Shown: in pieces, positions 7,834-15,093 of the stretch | Layout of the letters: the number at the start of each line of letters is the position of its first letter | Numbering within the stretch: position 1 is the stretch's first letter | Notes under the pieces: model-generated | Database searches by the model: none | Told to the model about the DNA's origin: nothing | The model's input: the letters and a program-made list of their open reading frames with translations, nothing else | Origin: a virus | Length of the DNA stretch: 25,815 nucleotides | Strand: one strand, 5' to 3' | IMG/VR virus record: IMGVR_UViG_3300031788_000095 | Span: 1 to 25,815 of that record | Position numbers and translations under genes: made by a program

Positions 7834-10575
7834 CTAAAGTGCTGAAACAATAAAGTTTATGGGTAGTAGACCTATTGAATTGACAATAGATATAGCCATG
7901 CTGATAAACAATACAGGACCTTGGAGACTAACCTGTAAGCTGACTACTTGCTGAAATCTAGGATCTTGAATTATAAGTCCATTGATTTCTTGATATATTA
8001 CAGTTACATCGAGATCGGCGATAGAGTTACCTGGCGCTATTCCTAATCCGAAGGATGGATGTAGTAACCATTTACCTTTAGAAGTTCCTAATTTTATCTT
8101 GATAGCCTGAATCAGATTATTAAGGCCGTAGCTCAATCTGAAATTTCCGTATTGATCTATAGCAATATCGCCAGAGTCAGATAAAACAAAATCTACCTGA
8201 CTAAGTCCGGTAAGAGGATCTGATAAAGTAACAGCTGGCGTCAATATAGAAGGAACTGGAGAAGGCGGTAAATTACTTGGTATGAATATAGTTTGTTGGG
8301 AATTAACTGTGCCTGGTAAATAAGCTTGTAAATAAGCACCATCAGCGGTCAGGAAATTATCTAGATTTGCTGGACCATCTAAAGTCAACAAGAAATTAGT
8401 ATCGGATAATTTATCTATACCTAAAATAGCTCTTGCTGTGAATACTTGGGTAGTACTATAAAGGCTAACGATATCGCCCAAATATAAATCATACTCGCTG
8501 GAAACCGTTACTTGTCTACCGCTAGCATTGGATAAAAGCGGTAATTGAAATCCCGATTCATCAATATAAGGTTCTCTTAAGTTATTTAACGTAGCAATTT
8601 CAAGCCATCTCTGCGCATCTCCTAGATATCTCATTGCAATTCCTTCCATGGTTAAACCATGAGGAACGGGGGCAAGGAATTTGCTATTGGAAATCTGGAA
8701 TTCTATATTCGAAGTCGCAGCCAATCCAGCGACATATTGTAAACTAGTTTGGGTTTGCTGATCATCAATTTGAGTAGTTGAAGTCATTTGTCCTAGAACT
8801 TGTATTACATCATACAGTGATGTTAAAATACTAAATTCATCTAAAGTCATTGGCTGAGTTCTAGGTGTAGGTGCTGGAGTTCCGTAAACAAAACTTACGT
8901 AAGAACTACCGGCTCCAAAACTATTAGCTAAGAGTGAAGCAGTATTTGCAAGTGTAGTTTGGAAGTTCTTAAAATCTTTTATAGTTAATTGTCTAACTGC
9001 TTGAATTTGATTAGTTAATTGAGCCTGTTGCGCTGTATTTAATACTAAAGAAGTTACCGGAACTTGACTAATTAAATTGAAATAATTATCTACATTATTT
9101 GCTATTTGGGTTACTGGACTAAGGGCCTGCGCTATAGCTGCCGAAGTACCAAGTTGGCCGCTGAAATTTGCACCTACATTATTTTTTGGATAAAAACTAT
9201 ATTTACTTACTGGATTTCCACCTCCGTTACCAGGATTGGAGCCTCCTGCTGCTGTTGGAGTAACAGATGAGGTAGGTAAACCTTCATTTGGAATTGCATT
9301 ATTACGTATGGCATTAAAAGCCTTTATAGAAGCCGGATCGCTAGTAACTGAACTAGGCAAAGAAGATGGAGGTGTCTTACCTAGAAAGTCAGCCCAAGCT
9401 GCGCTATAGTCTTTTTGAATTTGAGTAGGAAAATCAGCAATTGTCTGTACGACTCCCAGGGAATCATTGACAAATAATCTCATTTGTTTCAAAGCATTAA
9501 GAGGCGCTTCTACATCACTTGTAACTGCTCCAATTAAACTATTTAATGTAGCCATTACTTTTCTTGCCTGAGTAATAACCGCTAATGCTCTTTGTAAAAA
9601 GTTCGAAGTCAACTGAAATGAGGAAGGACTAACAGCGCTTGATGATAGCTTTAGATTGGTTAAATCAATTCGTCTCCACGCTTTAAATTGCAGAGTATAC
9701 ATCACTTCAAGCGCTTTATTAGCCGATTGTTGCCATGTAAACTGCAGGGGAGTGACAACTAGTGATTGTTTTTGTTTTGGGATATCGAATACGAGACGCC
9801 ATCCAGCATTAGCAGGATTTCTTTTTGCTTCTGCATATTGTTCCAAAAATTGCTGCAAAGCCTGGGCCATATAAAAGCCAGTACTTCCAAAGCCTTCATT
9901 ATTACTTCCAGGTCTTCTAGGTGGAGGTGGACTATTGGGATTTCCTGTATTAAACGTATTAACTAATCCTTGTACGCTACTTATGGTGCTTTTTACAGCA
10001 TTTAAAGTTCCACCAAATAGTGTACCGAGCAAACTTGGAGACTGAGGTGGCGCGACTACTGATTGCCTATAGGGCCAAACACCCATAGAACCAGAAGCGG
10101 TGATCATTTTGAATCTTAAGCCCGAATGTTCTTCCATAACACCATTTAAGGTCGCAGTAGTACTGATAGAGTACTGATCAGCAATACTCAATTGTTGCGG
10201 AGTAATAGGTAGGGTAAAAATCCACTGGGACTGAACTGGAGTGAAACTTATTATAGAACTACTTGCAGGAGCGGCACCGGTACCGGTCAAGCTGTTTAAT
10301 AGACTTGTAGCGCCTGCTATTATGGAACCACCGCCTAACGGCGGCGTAGAACCTAAAGACAATCCTGGGCCACTTCCACTTGGTGAAGAAGCAATTGCAC
10401 CAGCGGTTACATCATATACTATGAGTCTATAAGGGAAAAGTTTATCCCAATTTGCATCTGGTATACTGATAGCATTGAAAAAGGGGCTATTAACCCCAGA
10501 CCATGGGTATTTAGCTGGCTCTGCAGCCTCGGCGTTTGCTATTGTACCTGCTATGAGATCAAACGGGCTAGCCAT
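7834..10575 (-). CDS. Baseplate wedge fusion: N-terminal tail domain, LysM-like module, C-terminal gp25/GPW domain (913 aa)
   Basis: Residues 110-165 (LPITPQQLSIADQYSI, then ATLNGVMEEHSG) and 258-300 (WRLVFDIPKQ, then VMYTLQFKAWRR) look like the tail protein that often carries a LysM module near the hub in contractile phages. Residues 636-670 (HGLTMEGIAMRYLGDAQRWLEIATLNNL) are LysM/gp53-like. Residues 797-910 are a gp25/GPW-like wedge domain: DSGDIAIDQYGNFRLSYG, HPSFGLG at 839, then a beta-rich end. In many phages the gp53-like and gp25-like proteins are separate genes next to the J-like gene, so a single fused polypeptide is notable. Between the modules lie helical stretches and low-complexity linkers (poly-Pro near 216, Gly/Asn near 444-453). 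The gene follows its own late-type promoter and precedes the J-like gene by 72 bases. Function: connects hub/spike to the wedge. Confidence 0.85.
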   Translation of the reverse strand: MASPFDLIAGTIANAEAAEPAKYPWSGVNSPFFNAISIPDANWDKLFPYRLIVYDVTAGAIASSPSGSGPGLSLGSTPPLGGGSIIAGATSLLNSLTGTGAAPASSSIISFTPVQSQWIFTLPITPQQLSIADQYSISTTATLNGVMEEHSGLRFKMITASGSMGVWPYRQSVVAPPQSPSLLGTLFGGTLNAVKSTISSVQGLVNTFNTGNPNSPPPPRRPGSNNEGFGSTGFYMAQALQQFLEQYAEAKRNPANAGWRLVFDIPKQKQSLVVTPLQFTWQQSANKALEVMYTLQFKAWRRIDLTNLKLSSSAVSPSSFQLTSNFLQRALAVITQARKVMATLNSLIGAVTSDVEAPLNALKQMRLFVNDSLGVVQTIADFPTQIQKDYSAAWADFLGKTPPSSLPSSVTSDPASIKAFNAIRNNAIPNEGLPTSSVTPTAAGGSNPGNGGGNPVSKYSFYPKNNVGANFSGQLGTSAAIAQALSPVTQIANNVDNYFNLISQVPVTSLVLNTAQQAQLTNQIQAVRQLTIKDFKNFQTTLANTASLLANSFGAGSSYVSFVYGTPAPTPRTQPMTLDEFSILTSLYDVIQVLGQMTSTTQIDDQQTQTSLQYVAGLAATSNIEFQISNSKFLAPVPHGLTMEGIAMRYLGDAQRWLEIATLNNLREPYIDESGFQLPLLSNASGRQVTVSSEYDLYLGDIVSLYSTTQVFTARAILGIDKLSDTNFLLTLDGPANLDNFLTADGAYLQAYLPGTVNSQQTIFIPSNLPPSPVPSILTPAVTLSDPLTGLSQVDFVLSDSGDIAIDQYGNFRLSYGLNNLIQAIKIKLGTSKGKWLLHPSFGLGIAPGNSIADLDVTVIYQEINGLIIQDPRFQQVVSLQVSLQGPVLFISMAISIVNSIGLLPINFIVSAL

Positions 10576-10617
10576 GAGCTGTAAATCCTCTTTATATAAA
10601 GATTGCGGTCAATATTC

Positions 10618-10629
10618 TATGATATAATA
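10618..10629 (+). promoter_or_regulatory. Late-type promoter before the plus-strand 114-aa gene
   Basis: TATGATATAATA on the plus strand; TGA-TATAAT is a consensus extended -10. The start would be near 10635, 60 bases before the ATG at 10695. Confidence 0.55.
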
Positions 10630-10657
10630 TTATATAGACACCCTAAGAAGTATAGAT

Positions 10658-10669
10658 TACTATATCATA
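10658..10669 (-). promoter_or_regulatory. Late-type promoter before the LysM-gp25 gene
   Basis: Minus-strand TATGATATAGTA with extended -10 TGA-TATAGT, about 83 bases before the ATG at 10575. Identical to the 12-mer at 7818-7829. Nearby and facing the other way is the plus-strand copy at 10618-10629, so the two transcripts would overlap at their 5' ends. Confidence 0.6.
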
Positions 10670-10694
10670 AGTACTTATAATCCATAGGAATAGT

Positions 10695-11039
10695 ATGCTG
10701 ACTGAATCGAATAAGAGCAAAATAGAACAAGTCCTAAACAAGCTTTATATAAGAGAAGGCGAAAGCTGGACAGCTTATGACGATTTAATGGAGTTAGTAG
10801 ATTACCTTGATGATTCACAACTTTACAGGGAAGTTAGCGTTTCTTTACTATCTTATACTGATAAAACCGTAAATTGCGGTATACCTCACAGTGGCAGCTG
10901 TTTCATTGAAGAGCTTATGGACGCTTCGCATTTAATATCTGTTGACTTTCAAGATACTGAAATATTAGGAGATAAACACAGATATATACTTCAAAGTTAT
11001 ATTGCTCTTGAAGGCGCTGGAGTTTTCGTAGTTTCTTAG
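10695..11039 (+). CDS. Hypothetical protein (114 aa), plus-strand insertion in the tail block
   Basis: I do not recognise the family. The protein is acidic and soluble with no membrane segment or signal peptide. It starts with a helical region (SNKSKIEQVLNKLYIREGESW) followed by an alternating, beta-looking half ending GAGVFVVS. Cys residues near 78 and 86 flank a PHSGS stretch. It is one of only two plus-strand genes in the window. It has its own extended -10 promoter match at 10618-10629, divergent from the gp25-fusion promoter, and AGGA 9 bases before the ATG. Its stop overlaps the stop of the converging membrane-protein gene by four bases. Together with that gene it interrupts an otherwise unbroken tail operon, which suggests a moron-type accessory role (inference). 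Confidence 0.6.
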   Translation: MLTESNKSKIEQVLNKLYIREGESWTAYDDLMELVDYLDDSQLYREVSVSLLSYTDKTVNCGIPHSGSCFIEELMDASHLISVDFQDTEILGDKHRYILQSYIALEGAGVFVVS

Positions 11040-11554
11040 AAAAGACCGGCTAATGCTTTTAAAAATACAAGCGTACTTATATCGTATAGTGCATGGTTTA
11101 TAAACAGAGTGCCCCAGCCTTTTCTGTTGCCGATATAGCTCGTTATCGGAACATAAAGCATCATTAAATAACCTACAAAAGCACCTTGATAGACGTGTCC
11201 CATACCGAAAATATATGAGGAATATGCCATTAAGAACCAGTAAATTGGTCTTAGCAGCCATTTTGTCCCTATCATTCGATCAAATATTGCTAAAGGCAAA
11301 CTGAAAACAGCATCTTCTCTTCCAACAAAAATCAATGATAACAAAGATATAGACATTACCATAGGATTCATGGTAGCTTCACTCATGTCATTTATAAAAC
11401 AAAATATCACTATTCGATAGATAGTTACATAAGCTAAAGCTTTGGCCCAAGATTTTACAGCACCTGAATCTATCTTCAATAGACTTCTATATTGACTGAA
11501 ATAAGTTAGCAATACTATTAATGCGCCTAAAATAGTGAAGATAGTATTGTTCAT
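11036..11554 (-). CDS. Multi-pass membrane protein, divergent CPBP/Abi-like (172 aa)
   Basis: Hydrophobic segments near 5-20, 40-55, 64-77, 103-119, 122-140 and 150-170 suggest six membrane helices. The second half resembles CPBP intramembrane proteases (CAAX/Abi family): FGMGH with H120 and NHALYD with H154 and D158 fit motifs 2 and 3. Motif 1, normally EExxxR, would be E80-D81-A-V-F-S, 40 residues before H120, so the second Glu is replaced by Asp and the Arg is missing. The enzyme may therefore be inactive or altered. The gene lies inside the tail block but has a textbook promoter (TTGACA, 17 bases, TATAAT) at 11574-11602, unlike the structural genes. Known CPBP members act in prenyl-protein processing, bacteriocin immunity and abortive infection, so a role in superinfection exclusion is possible but unproven. 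The membrane protein call is firm; the family call is moderate. Confidence 0.6.
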   Translation of the reverse strand: MNNTIFTILGALIVLLTYFSQYRSLLKIDSGAVKSWAKALAYVTIYRIVIFCFINDMSEATMNPMVMSISLLSLIFVGREDAVFSLPLAIFDRMIGTKWLLRPIYWFLMAYSSYIFGMGHVYQGAFVGYLMMLYVPITSYIGNRKGWGTLFINHALYDISTLVFLKALAGLF

Positions 11555-11573
11555 TTTAGTTCCTTCTTTTTTT

Positions 11574-11602
11574 ATTATATCCTATTGATAAGATTATGTC
11601 AA
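11574..11602 (-). promoter_or_regulatory. Consensus sigma70 promoter of the CPBP-like gene
   Basis: Minus-strand TTGACA (11602-11597), exactly 17 bases, TATAAT (11579-11574): both hexamers are perfect. It lies within a tail operon, 19 bases before the ATG, followed by an A-rich leader with GAAGGA. Confidence 0.85.
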
Positions 11603-11606
11603 GTTA

Positions 11607-12143
11607 TTAAAGTGCCGATAAAACTATAGGTATCGGTGGGAAAACTGGTGGAGGCCCTAAGCCAATACAGGTGAACTGGAGTAATAAAGTGGCATCGTGT
11701 ATCGCCTGTGCCAAAGGCATAGGTGGACTATTCGACGAAGTAACCATTTGGAGGGAAGCGGTTAGTGCCGCTTTAGCTGCAGGTATAGTCACAATAGTTG
11801 CAGCGCCAGATGGAAGCGTGAGGATATCCAATGAGCCAGATCCAATCCAAGCTGGATTGGTTACAGTTCCTGGAGTTATAACTGAGGCGAGCAGACCGGC
11901 TTCAAAGGCACTTGCGAAACCTGATATCCAACTTGAATTAGCGACCGGCTGTTGAGTCATAAGAATAGAGACCATGACTGGTTCGTTCATTGTAAGAATT
12001 CCAGGCGTCCCTAAAGGAGAAGCTTGAACTTGATTCATAAAACTGGCGATAGTAGAAACGAATGCAGTCACGCCTTGCATTTTATTTGCCGTAGGTTTAA
12101 GAGATTTTATATTATTTGCCAATACCGATACAGGTGGTAACAT
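11607..12143 (-). CDS. Tail/baseplate-associated hypothetical protein (178 aa)
   Basis: Not recognised at family level. The protein is rich in Ala, Ser, Pro and Thr. It has a helical N-terminal half (ANNIKSLKPTANKMQGVTAF), alanine-rich helices in the middle, and a proline-rich tail (GLGPPPVFPPIPIVLSAL). It starts 9 bases after the spike gene's stop with AAGGA upstream of the ATG, so it is cotranscribed with hub and spike. Position directly after the spike and before the wedge genes suggests a small structural or assembly factor of the tail tip. No PAAR-type metal motif can be seen, so I do not call it a tip protein. Confidence 0.6.
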   Translation of the reverse strand: MLPPVSVLANNIKSLKPTANKMQGVTAFVSTIASFMNQVQASPLGTPGILTMNEPVMVSILMTQQPVANSSWISGFASAFEAGLLASVITPGTVTNPAWIGSGSLDILTLPSGAATIVTIPAAKAALTASLQMVTSSNSPPMPLAQAIHDATLLLQFTCIGLGPPPVFPPIPIVLSAL

Positions 12144-12152
12144 TATTAATCC

Positions 12153-13013
12153 TTAATTCGTACTAGACACAGTACTTAAAGCTGACGGTGAAAGCGGAAT
12201 CACAGGCGGTCCCGAAGGACCTATGGGAGTTGGATGTAAATGTGAATCAAATAATTGCTTAAAAGTATTTCCTTTAACTATAGCCTCTGCCGCATCCTTA
12301 CCTAGATTGATTTCTGGGGAATCAACAGTCACACTGATTGCACCTTTAATTATCACATTGCCCAACAGATCCATAGTTATAGTTGCCGTATCTGTACTGA
12401 GCTCAATGGTACCATCTGAAGACACTGAAGCTGAACTGGTTAAAACTGTTCCTGAATGAAGACCTTTATTGTCTGTAGGGCCGGAAACAGAAAGCTTTAT
12501 AGCGCCTTCTTCTGATATTGAAATGGCTACGCCGTTATATTCCCCAAATAATTGGGGCGCTGTGCCTGATAATTTTGTCGTACGATCTGGATGTATTAGA
12601 CCTCCAATGATTATAGCCTTGTCGGATACACCGTCTAGGCACAAAAGCAGTACTATAGCACCGTCTTGTTTACTTAAGTTAATTGCGTCATCTTTTGTAC
12701 TTTTAGACATTTTAGGTCGTATAGTAAATTCTAAATAATCAGCTATTGATCCTAAACTATCTCTGGACATACAGTTTCTGTATATAATGCTAGTAATACC
12801 TTTATTTTCATACTGTTCAATTACCGATACATCATATTCATTAGTTAATTTGCTATGATTATTAGGATCTGATACAGGATAACTTTGAATAACTACCCCA
12901 ACTCTTAACGATGTATTTCTGTAAGATTTATTAAAACCTGCCATCATAGCACTGGAATCATGGCCCATTAAACCTGATGGTAGTACTGCTCCAGATTCTA
13001 GAAAATTACTCAT
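12153..13013 (-). CDS. Baseplate central spike, gpV/gp5-like (286 aa)
   Basis: Forms the needle at the end of the contractile tail. Residues 35-145 fit the OB-fold of gpV/gp5/VgrG spikes (LRVGVVIQSYP, a long variable loop, then GAIVLLLCLDGVSDKAIIIGGLIHP). Residues 155-240 show short repeated beta strands (SEEGAIKLSVSG, SSDGTIELST, DLLGNVIIKGAI) as expected of a trimeric beta-prism or helix. FDSHLHPTPIGPSGPP at 255-270 is the conserved segment at the tip end of many gpV-like spikes. There is no lysozyme domain as in T4 gp5. The gene follows the hub gene by 19 bases with AAAGG before the ATG, the usual hub-spike order. Confidence 0.85.
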   Translation of the reverse strand: MSNFLESGAVLPSGLMGHDSSAMMAGFNKSYRNTSLRVGVVIQSYPVSDPNNHSKLTNEYDVSVIEQYENKGITSIIYRNCMSRDSLGSIADYLEFTIRPKMSKSTKDDAINLSKQDGAIVLLLCLDGVSDKAIIIGGLIHPDRTTKLSGTAPQLFGEYNGVAISISEEGAIKLSVSGPTDNKGLHSGTVLTSSASVSSDGTIELSTDTATITMDLLGNVIIKGAISVTVDSPEINLGKDAAEAIVKGNTFKQLFDSHLHPTPIGPSGPPVIPLSPSALSTVSSTN

Positions 13014-13032
13014 AATTGATTACCTTTCATTC

Positions 13033-15087
13033 CTAACTAATAGATTCATTACCGCCAGTACTTGTATCATCAATAGTACCTGAACTTCTTACAGTTGGAG
13101 ATTGACTTTCTGAGATACCCGGTAATATATGATAATTACTTGCATCCATAATTCTTTCGGAATATGCATTAGTATTTTGCATTTGTGGATATAAACTGGT
13201 TTGATTTGGATCCACATTTACACCGTGACTTAAACTTAACTGAGTACGGAAACTAATTTTACCGTCATTAGGAGAAACGGAACATGTGTGAGTAACAGCT
13301 TCTATATGATAAACTGTGTTATTAAATTCACAATTATCGCCAACTGTAATAGGTTCTACTATTCCAGCACATAATAGAGTGCCGTTCATTTTCAAATGAC
13401 CTTCCATTACTGCATCGGCCATAATCTTAGCCCAAGAAGGACTTTGAAAACTGCCCGCCGTGGGATCGGTAATTCCACTGGAATCTGATAGTTTTTCATC
13501 AAACTGTGAAGATATAATATAAGGACGAAGGCCACTTCTATTAATATCAGTGATATCTGTTACGTAATTTTTATGAGCTATTTCTTCAGCTGCTGCAGAT
13601 CCAGTATCACCTAGGGTACCTCTTCCGAAATATTGCACGAAATTAAATCTAGCCGCTTCATCTCTTCCTAGATCCGCCTCCATTACTAAGGAAGAATGTA
13701 TCTTCCATCTTGGGATACTTAAAAAGGGAGTAGAATTGATACCTGTAGATGCGAAAGCATCTGTACTAAAAGGTATCTGTCTAAAAACTACAGTTGGTAG
13801 AACAGTATTGTACTTCTTGCTTATCTTAAAACAAGTATATAGTTCATTCACTGGAGCGTTAGTATACTGATTTATAATAGACCAAGCTTTTTGATTATTC
13901 CAGTATTCTGCCTTTAATAATGTTTTTCCAGGACATGGGAGCAATGAGTCTACTGGATTCATGCCGGTCGCTAAATCAGTTAAGGTTCCTGGAGTGAGAC
14001 CGGGCGCATAAGATTGAATGCCAAACAATAGTGCGTAAATATCCTGAGCTGATTTTACACTTGGAATACCCATTAATTGCCCTATGATAGGAGGCATTAA
14101 AAAATGAGTATTAGGACTACTGGCGACTACTGGTATTTTACCACTAAGGCTTTTGATTCCTGTTCCTATAAAACTAGATATTAAAAATTGTATAATAGTC
14201 TGAACACTAGTAACTGATTTGCTATTTATCTTTTGATAATAATCAGGTCCAAGTCTACTTATGAATAAAAGATCATTTGTAAGATCGCCGGTAGTGAGCA
14301 TAAATTGATTGAAATAAATACTGTTATTAAATTCAGTAAAAGCAAATCCATCTATTTTGAATAATAATCTTTTCACGCCACTATTTGGATCAGTTGTCAA
14401 TATAGTTCTTACAGATTGAACTTTAAATAGTCCCTTAAACCCATCAGCGGGACCATTGATCGGTTTACTGTTAGTAGCATTTGCGGCGACATTATCTGCA
14501 TCAGACTGCCAATTTAAAATATTGACAAATACAAAATCCCCTGGTGCAATTGCTGTAGCATAGTTCGTATCGGTCATCACTAGAACAGCACTCATGGAAG
14601 GAGTTAAAGTGCCTTTAGTAGTAGAAACTGATAGTTGAACACAATCATTCTGAACTACTATTACATCACTTGTTTTAGAGCCTAAGGCGCTAGTTAGACT
14701 GGAAGTCGCGGCAGAAAGCGCTGACATTCCGGAACTAGCTAGTGAAGACGAAGCTGAAGAAGCTAAAGAAGCTAAAGAAGAAGGACTAGAAGAAGCTAAA
14801 GAAGAAGGACTAGAAGATGAGGATACCCCTGAAAAAGTTACTCTTGTATTCCAAGGAACGAAGGTTAAAACCCATGAAGGACTAGTTTGATTAATAGCGT
14901 AATGTTCGCCAGAAGAAGATGTCGGGACGGAAGATGTCGGGACGGAAGCGCTAGAGAGTAAACTAGACGGACTCGGAACACTGAGATTAGGTACACTTAA
15001 AGTAGGAACGCTAGCTCCAGCGCTAAGAGGCGGCTGGGCAATTCCTATAGGTGCTATATTGTAAGTGTAAGCTTTGTTATTAGCCAT
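13033..15087 (-). CDS. Baseplate hub protein, gp27/gpD-like (684 aa), with serine-rich insertions
   Basis: The hub links tail tube and spike. The family assignment rests on position between tape measure and spike, size, and gpD-like features: APGDFVFVNI near 181, a middle domain, and the late beta region (GDNCEFNNTVYHIEAVTHTCSVSPNDGKISFRTQL, read in two parts). The N-terminal 140 residues are unusual: residues 24-60 are SVP/TSS repeats and residues 88-140 are almost only Ser, Ala, Leu and Pro. The DNA there shows perfect tandem duplications (14768-14815 and 14915-14944). The gene lies 6 bases after the tape-measure stop and has GGAG before its ATG. The serine-rich stretches split what should be the first hub domain and are likely flexible loops. 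Confidence 0.75.
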   Translation of the reverse strand: MANNKAYTYNIAPIGIAQPPLSAGASVPTLSVPNLSVPSPSSLLSSASVPTSSVPTSSSGEHYAINQTSPSWVLTFVPWNTRVTFSGVSSSSSPSSLASSSPSSLASLASSASSSLASSGMSALSAATSSLTSALGSKTSDVIVVQNDCVQLSVSTTKGTLTPSMSAVLVMTDTNYATAIAPGDFVFVNILNWQSDADNVAANATNSKPINGPADGFKGLFKVQSVRTILTTDPNSGVKRLLFKIDGFAFTEFNNSIYFNQFMLTTGDLTNDLLFISRLGPDYYQKINSKSVTSVQTIIQFLISSFIGTGIKSLSGKIPVVASSPNTHFLMPPIIGQLMGIPSVKSAQDIYALLFGIQSYAPGLTPGTLTDLATGMNPVDSLLPCPGKTLLKAEYWNNQKAWSIINQYTNAPVNELYTCFKISKKYNTVLPTVVFRQIPFSTDAFASTGINSTPFLSIPRWKIHSSLVMEADLGRDEAARFNFVQYFGRGTLGDTGSAAAEEIAHKNYVTDITDINRSGLRPYIISSQFDEKLSDSSGITDPTAGSFQSPSWAKIMADAVMEGHLKMNGTLLCAGIVEPITVGDNCEFNNTVYHIEAVTHTCSVSPNDGKISFRTQLSLSHGVNVDPNQTSLYPQMQNTNAYSERIMDASNYHILPGISESQSPTVRSSGTIDDTSTGGNESIS
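14768..14815 (-). repeat. 24-bp tandem duplication in the hub gene
   Basis: Two perfect 24-base copies encode the SSPSSLAS repeats. An additional partial copy precedes them (GAAGCTAAA at 14759-14767), so the tract looks slippage-prone. Confidence 0.85.
14915..14944 (-). repeat. 15-bp tandem duplication in the hub gene
   Basis: GAAGATGTCGGGACG occurs twice without a mismatch and encodes the SVPTS repeats of the hub N-terminus. Confidence 0.85.
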
Positions 15088-15093
15088 AAATAT

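Noticed and set aside
10965-11261. 98-codon minus-strand frame overlapping the 114-aa and CPBP-like genes
   Set aside because: Shadow of the membrane protein in another frame; it has no ribosome site and crosses the convergent stops.
11607-12143. PAAR tip protein
   Set aside because: Position fits, but there is no PAAR motif or metal-binding His/Cys set, and the proline tail alone is not enough.
14768-14944. CRISPR-like or intergenic repeats
   Set aside because: In-frame codon duplications inside the hub gene.
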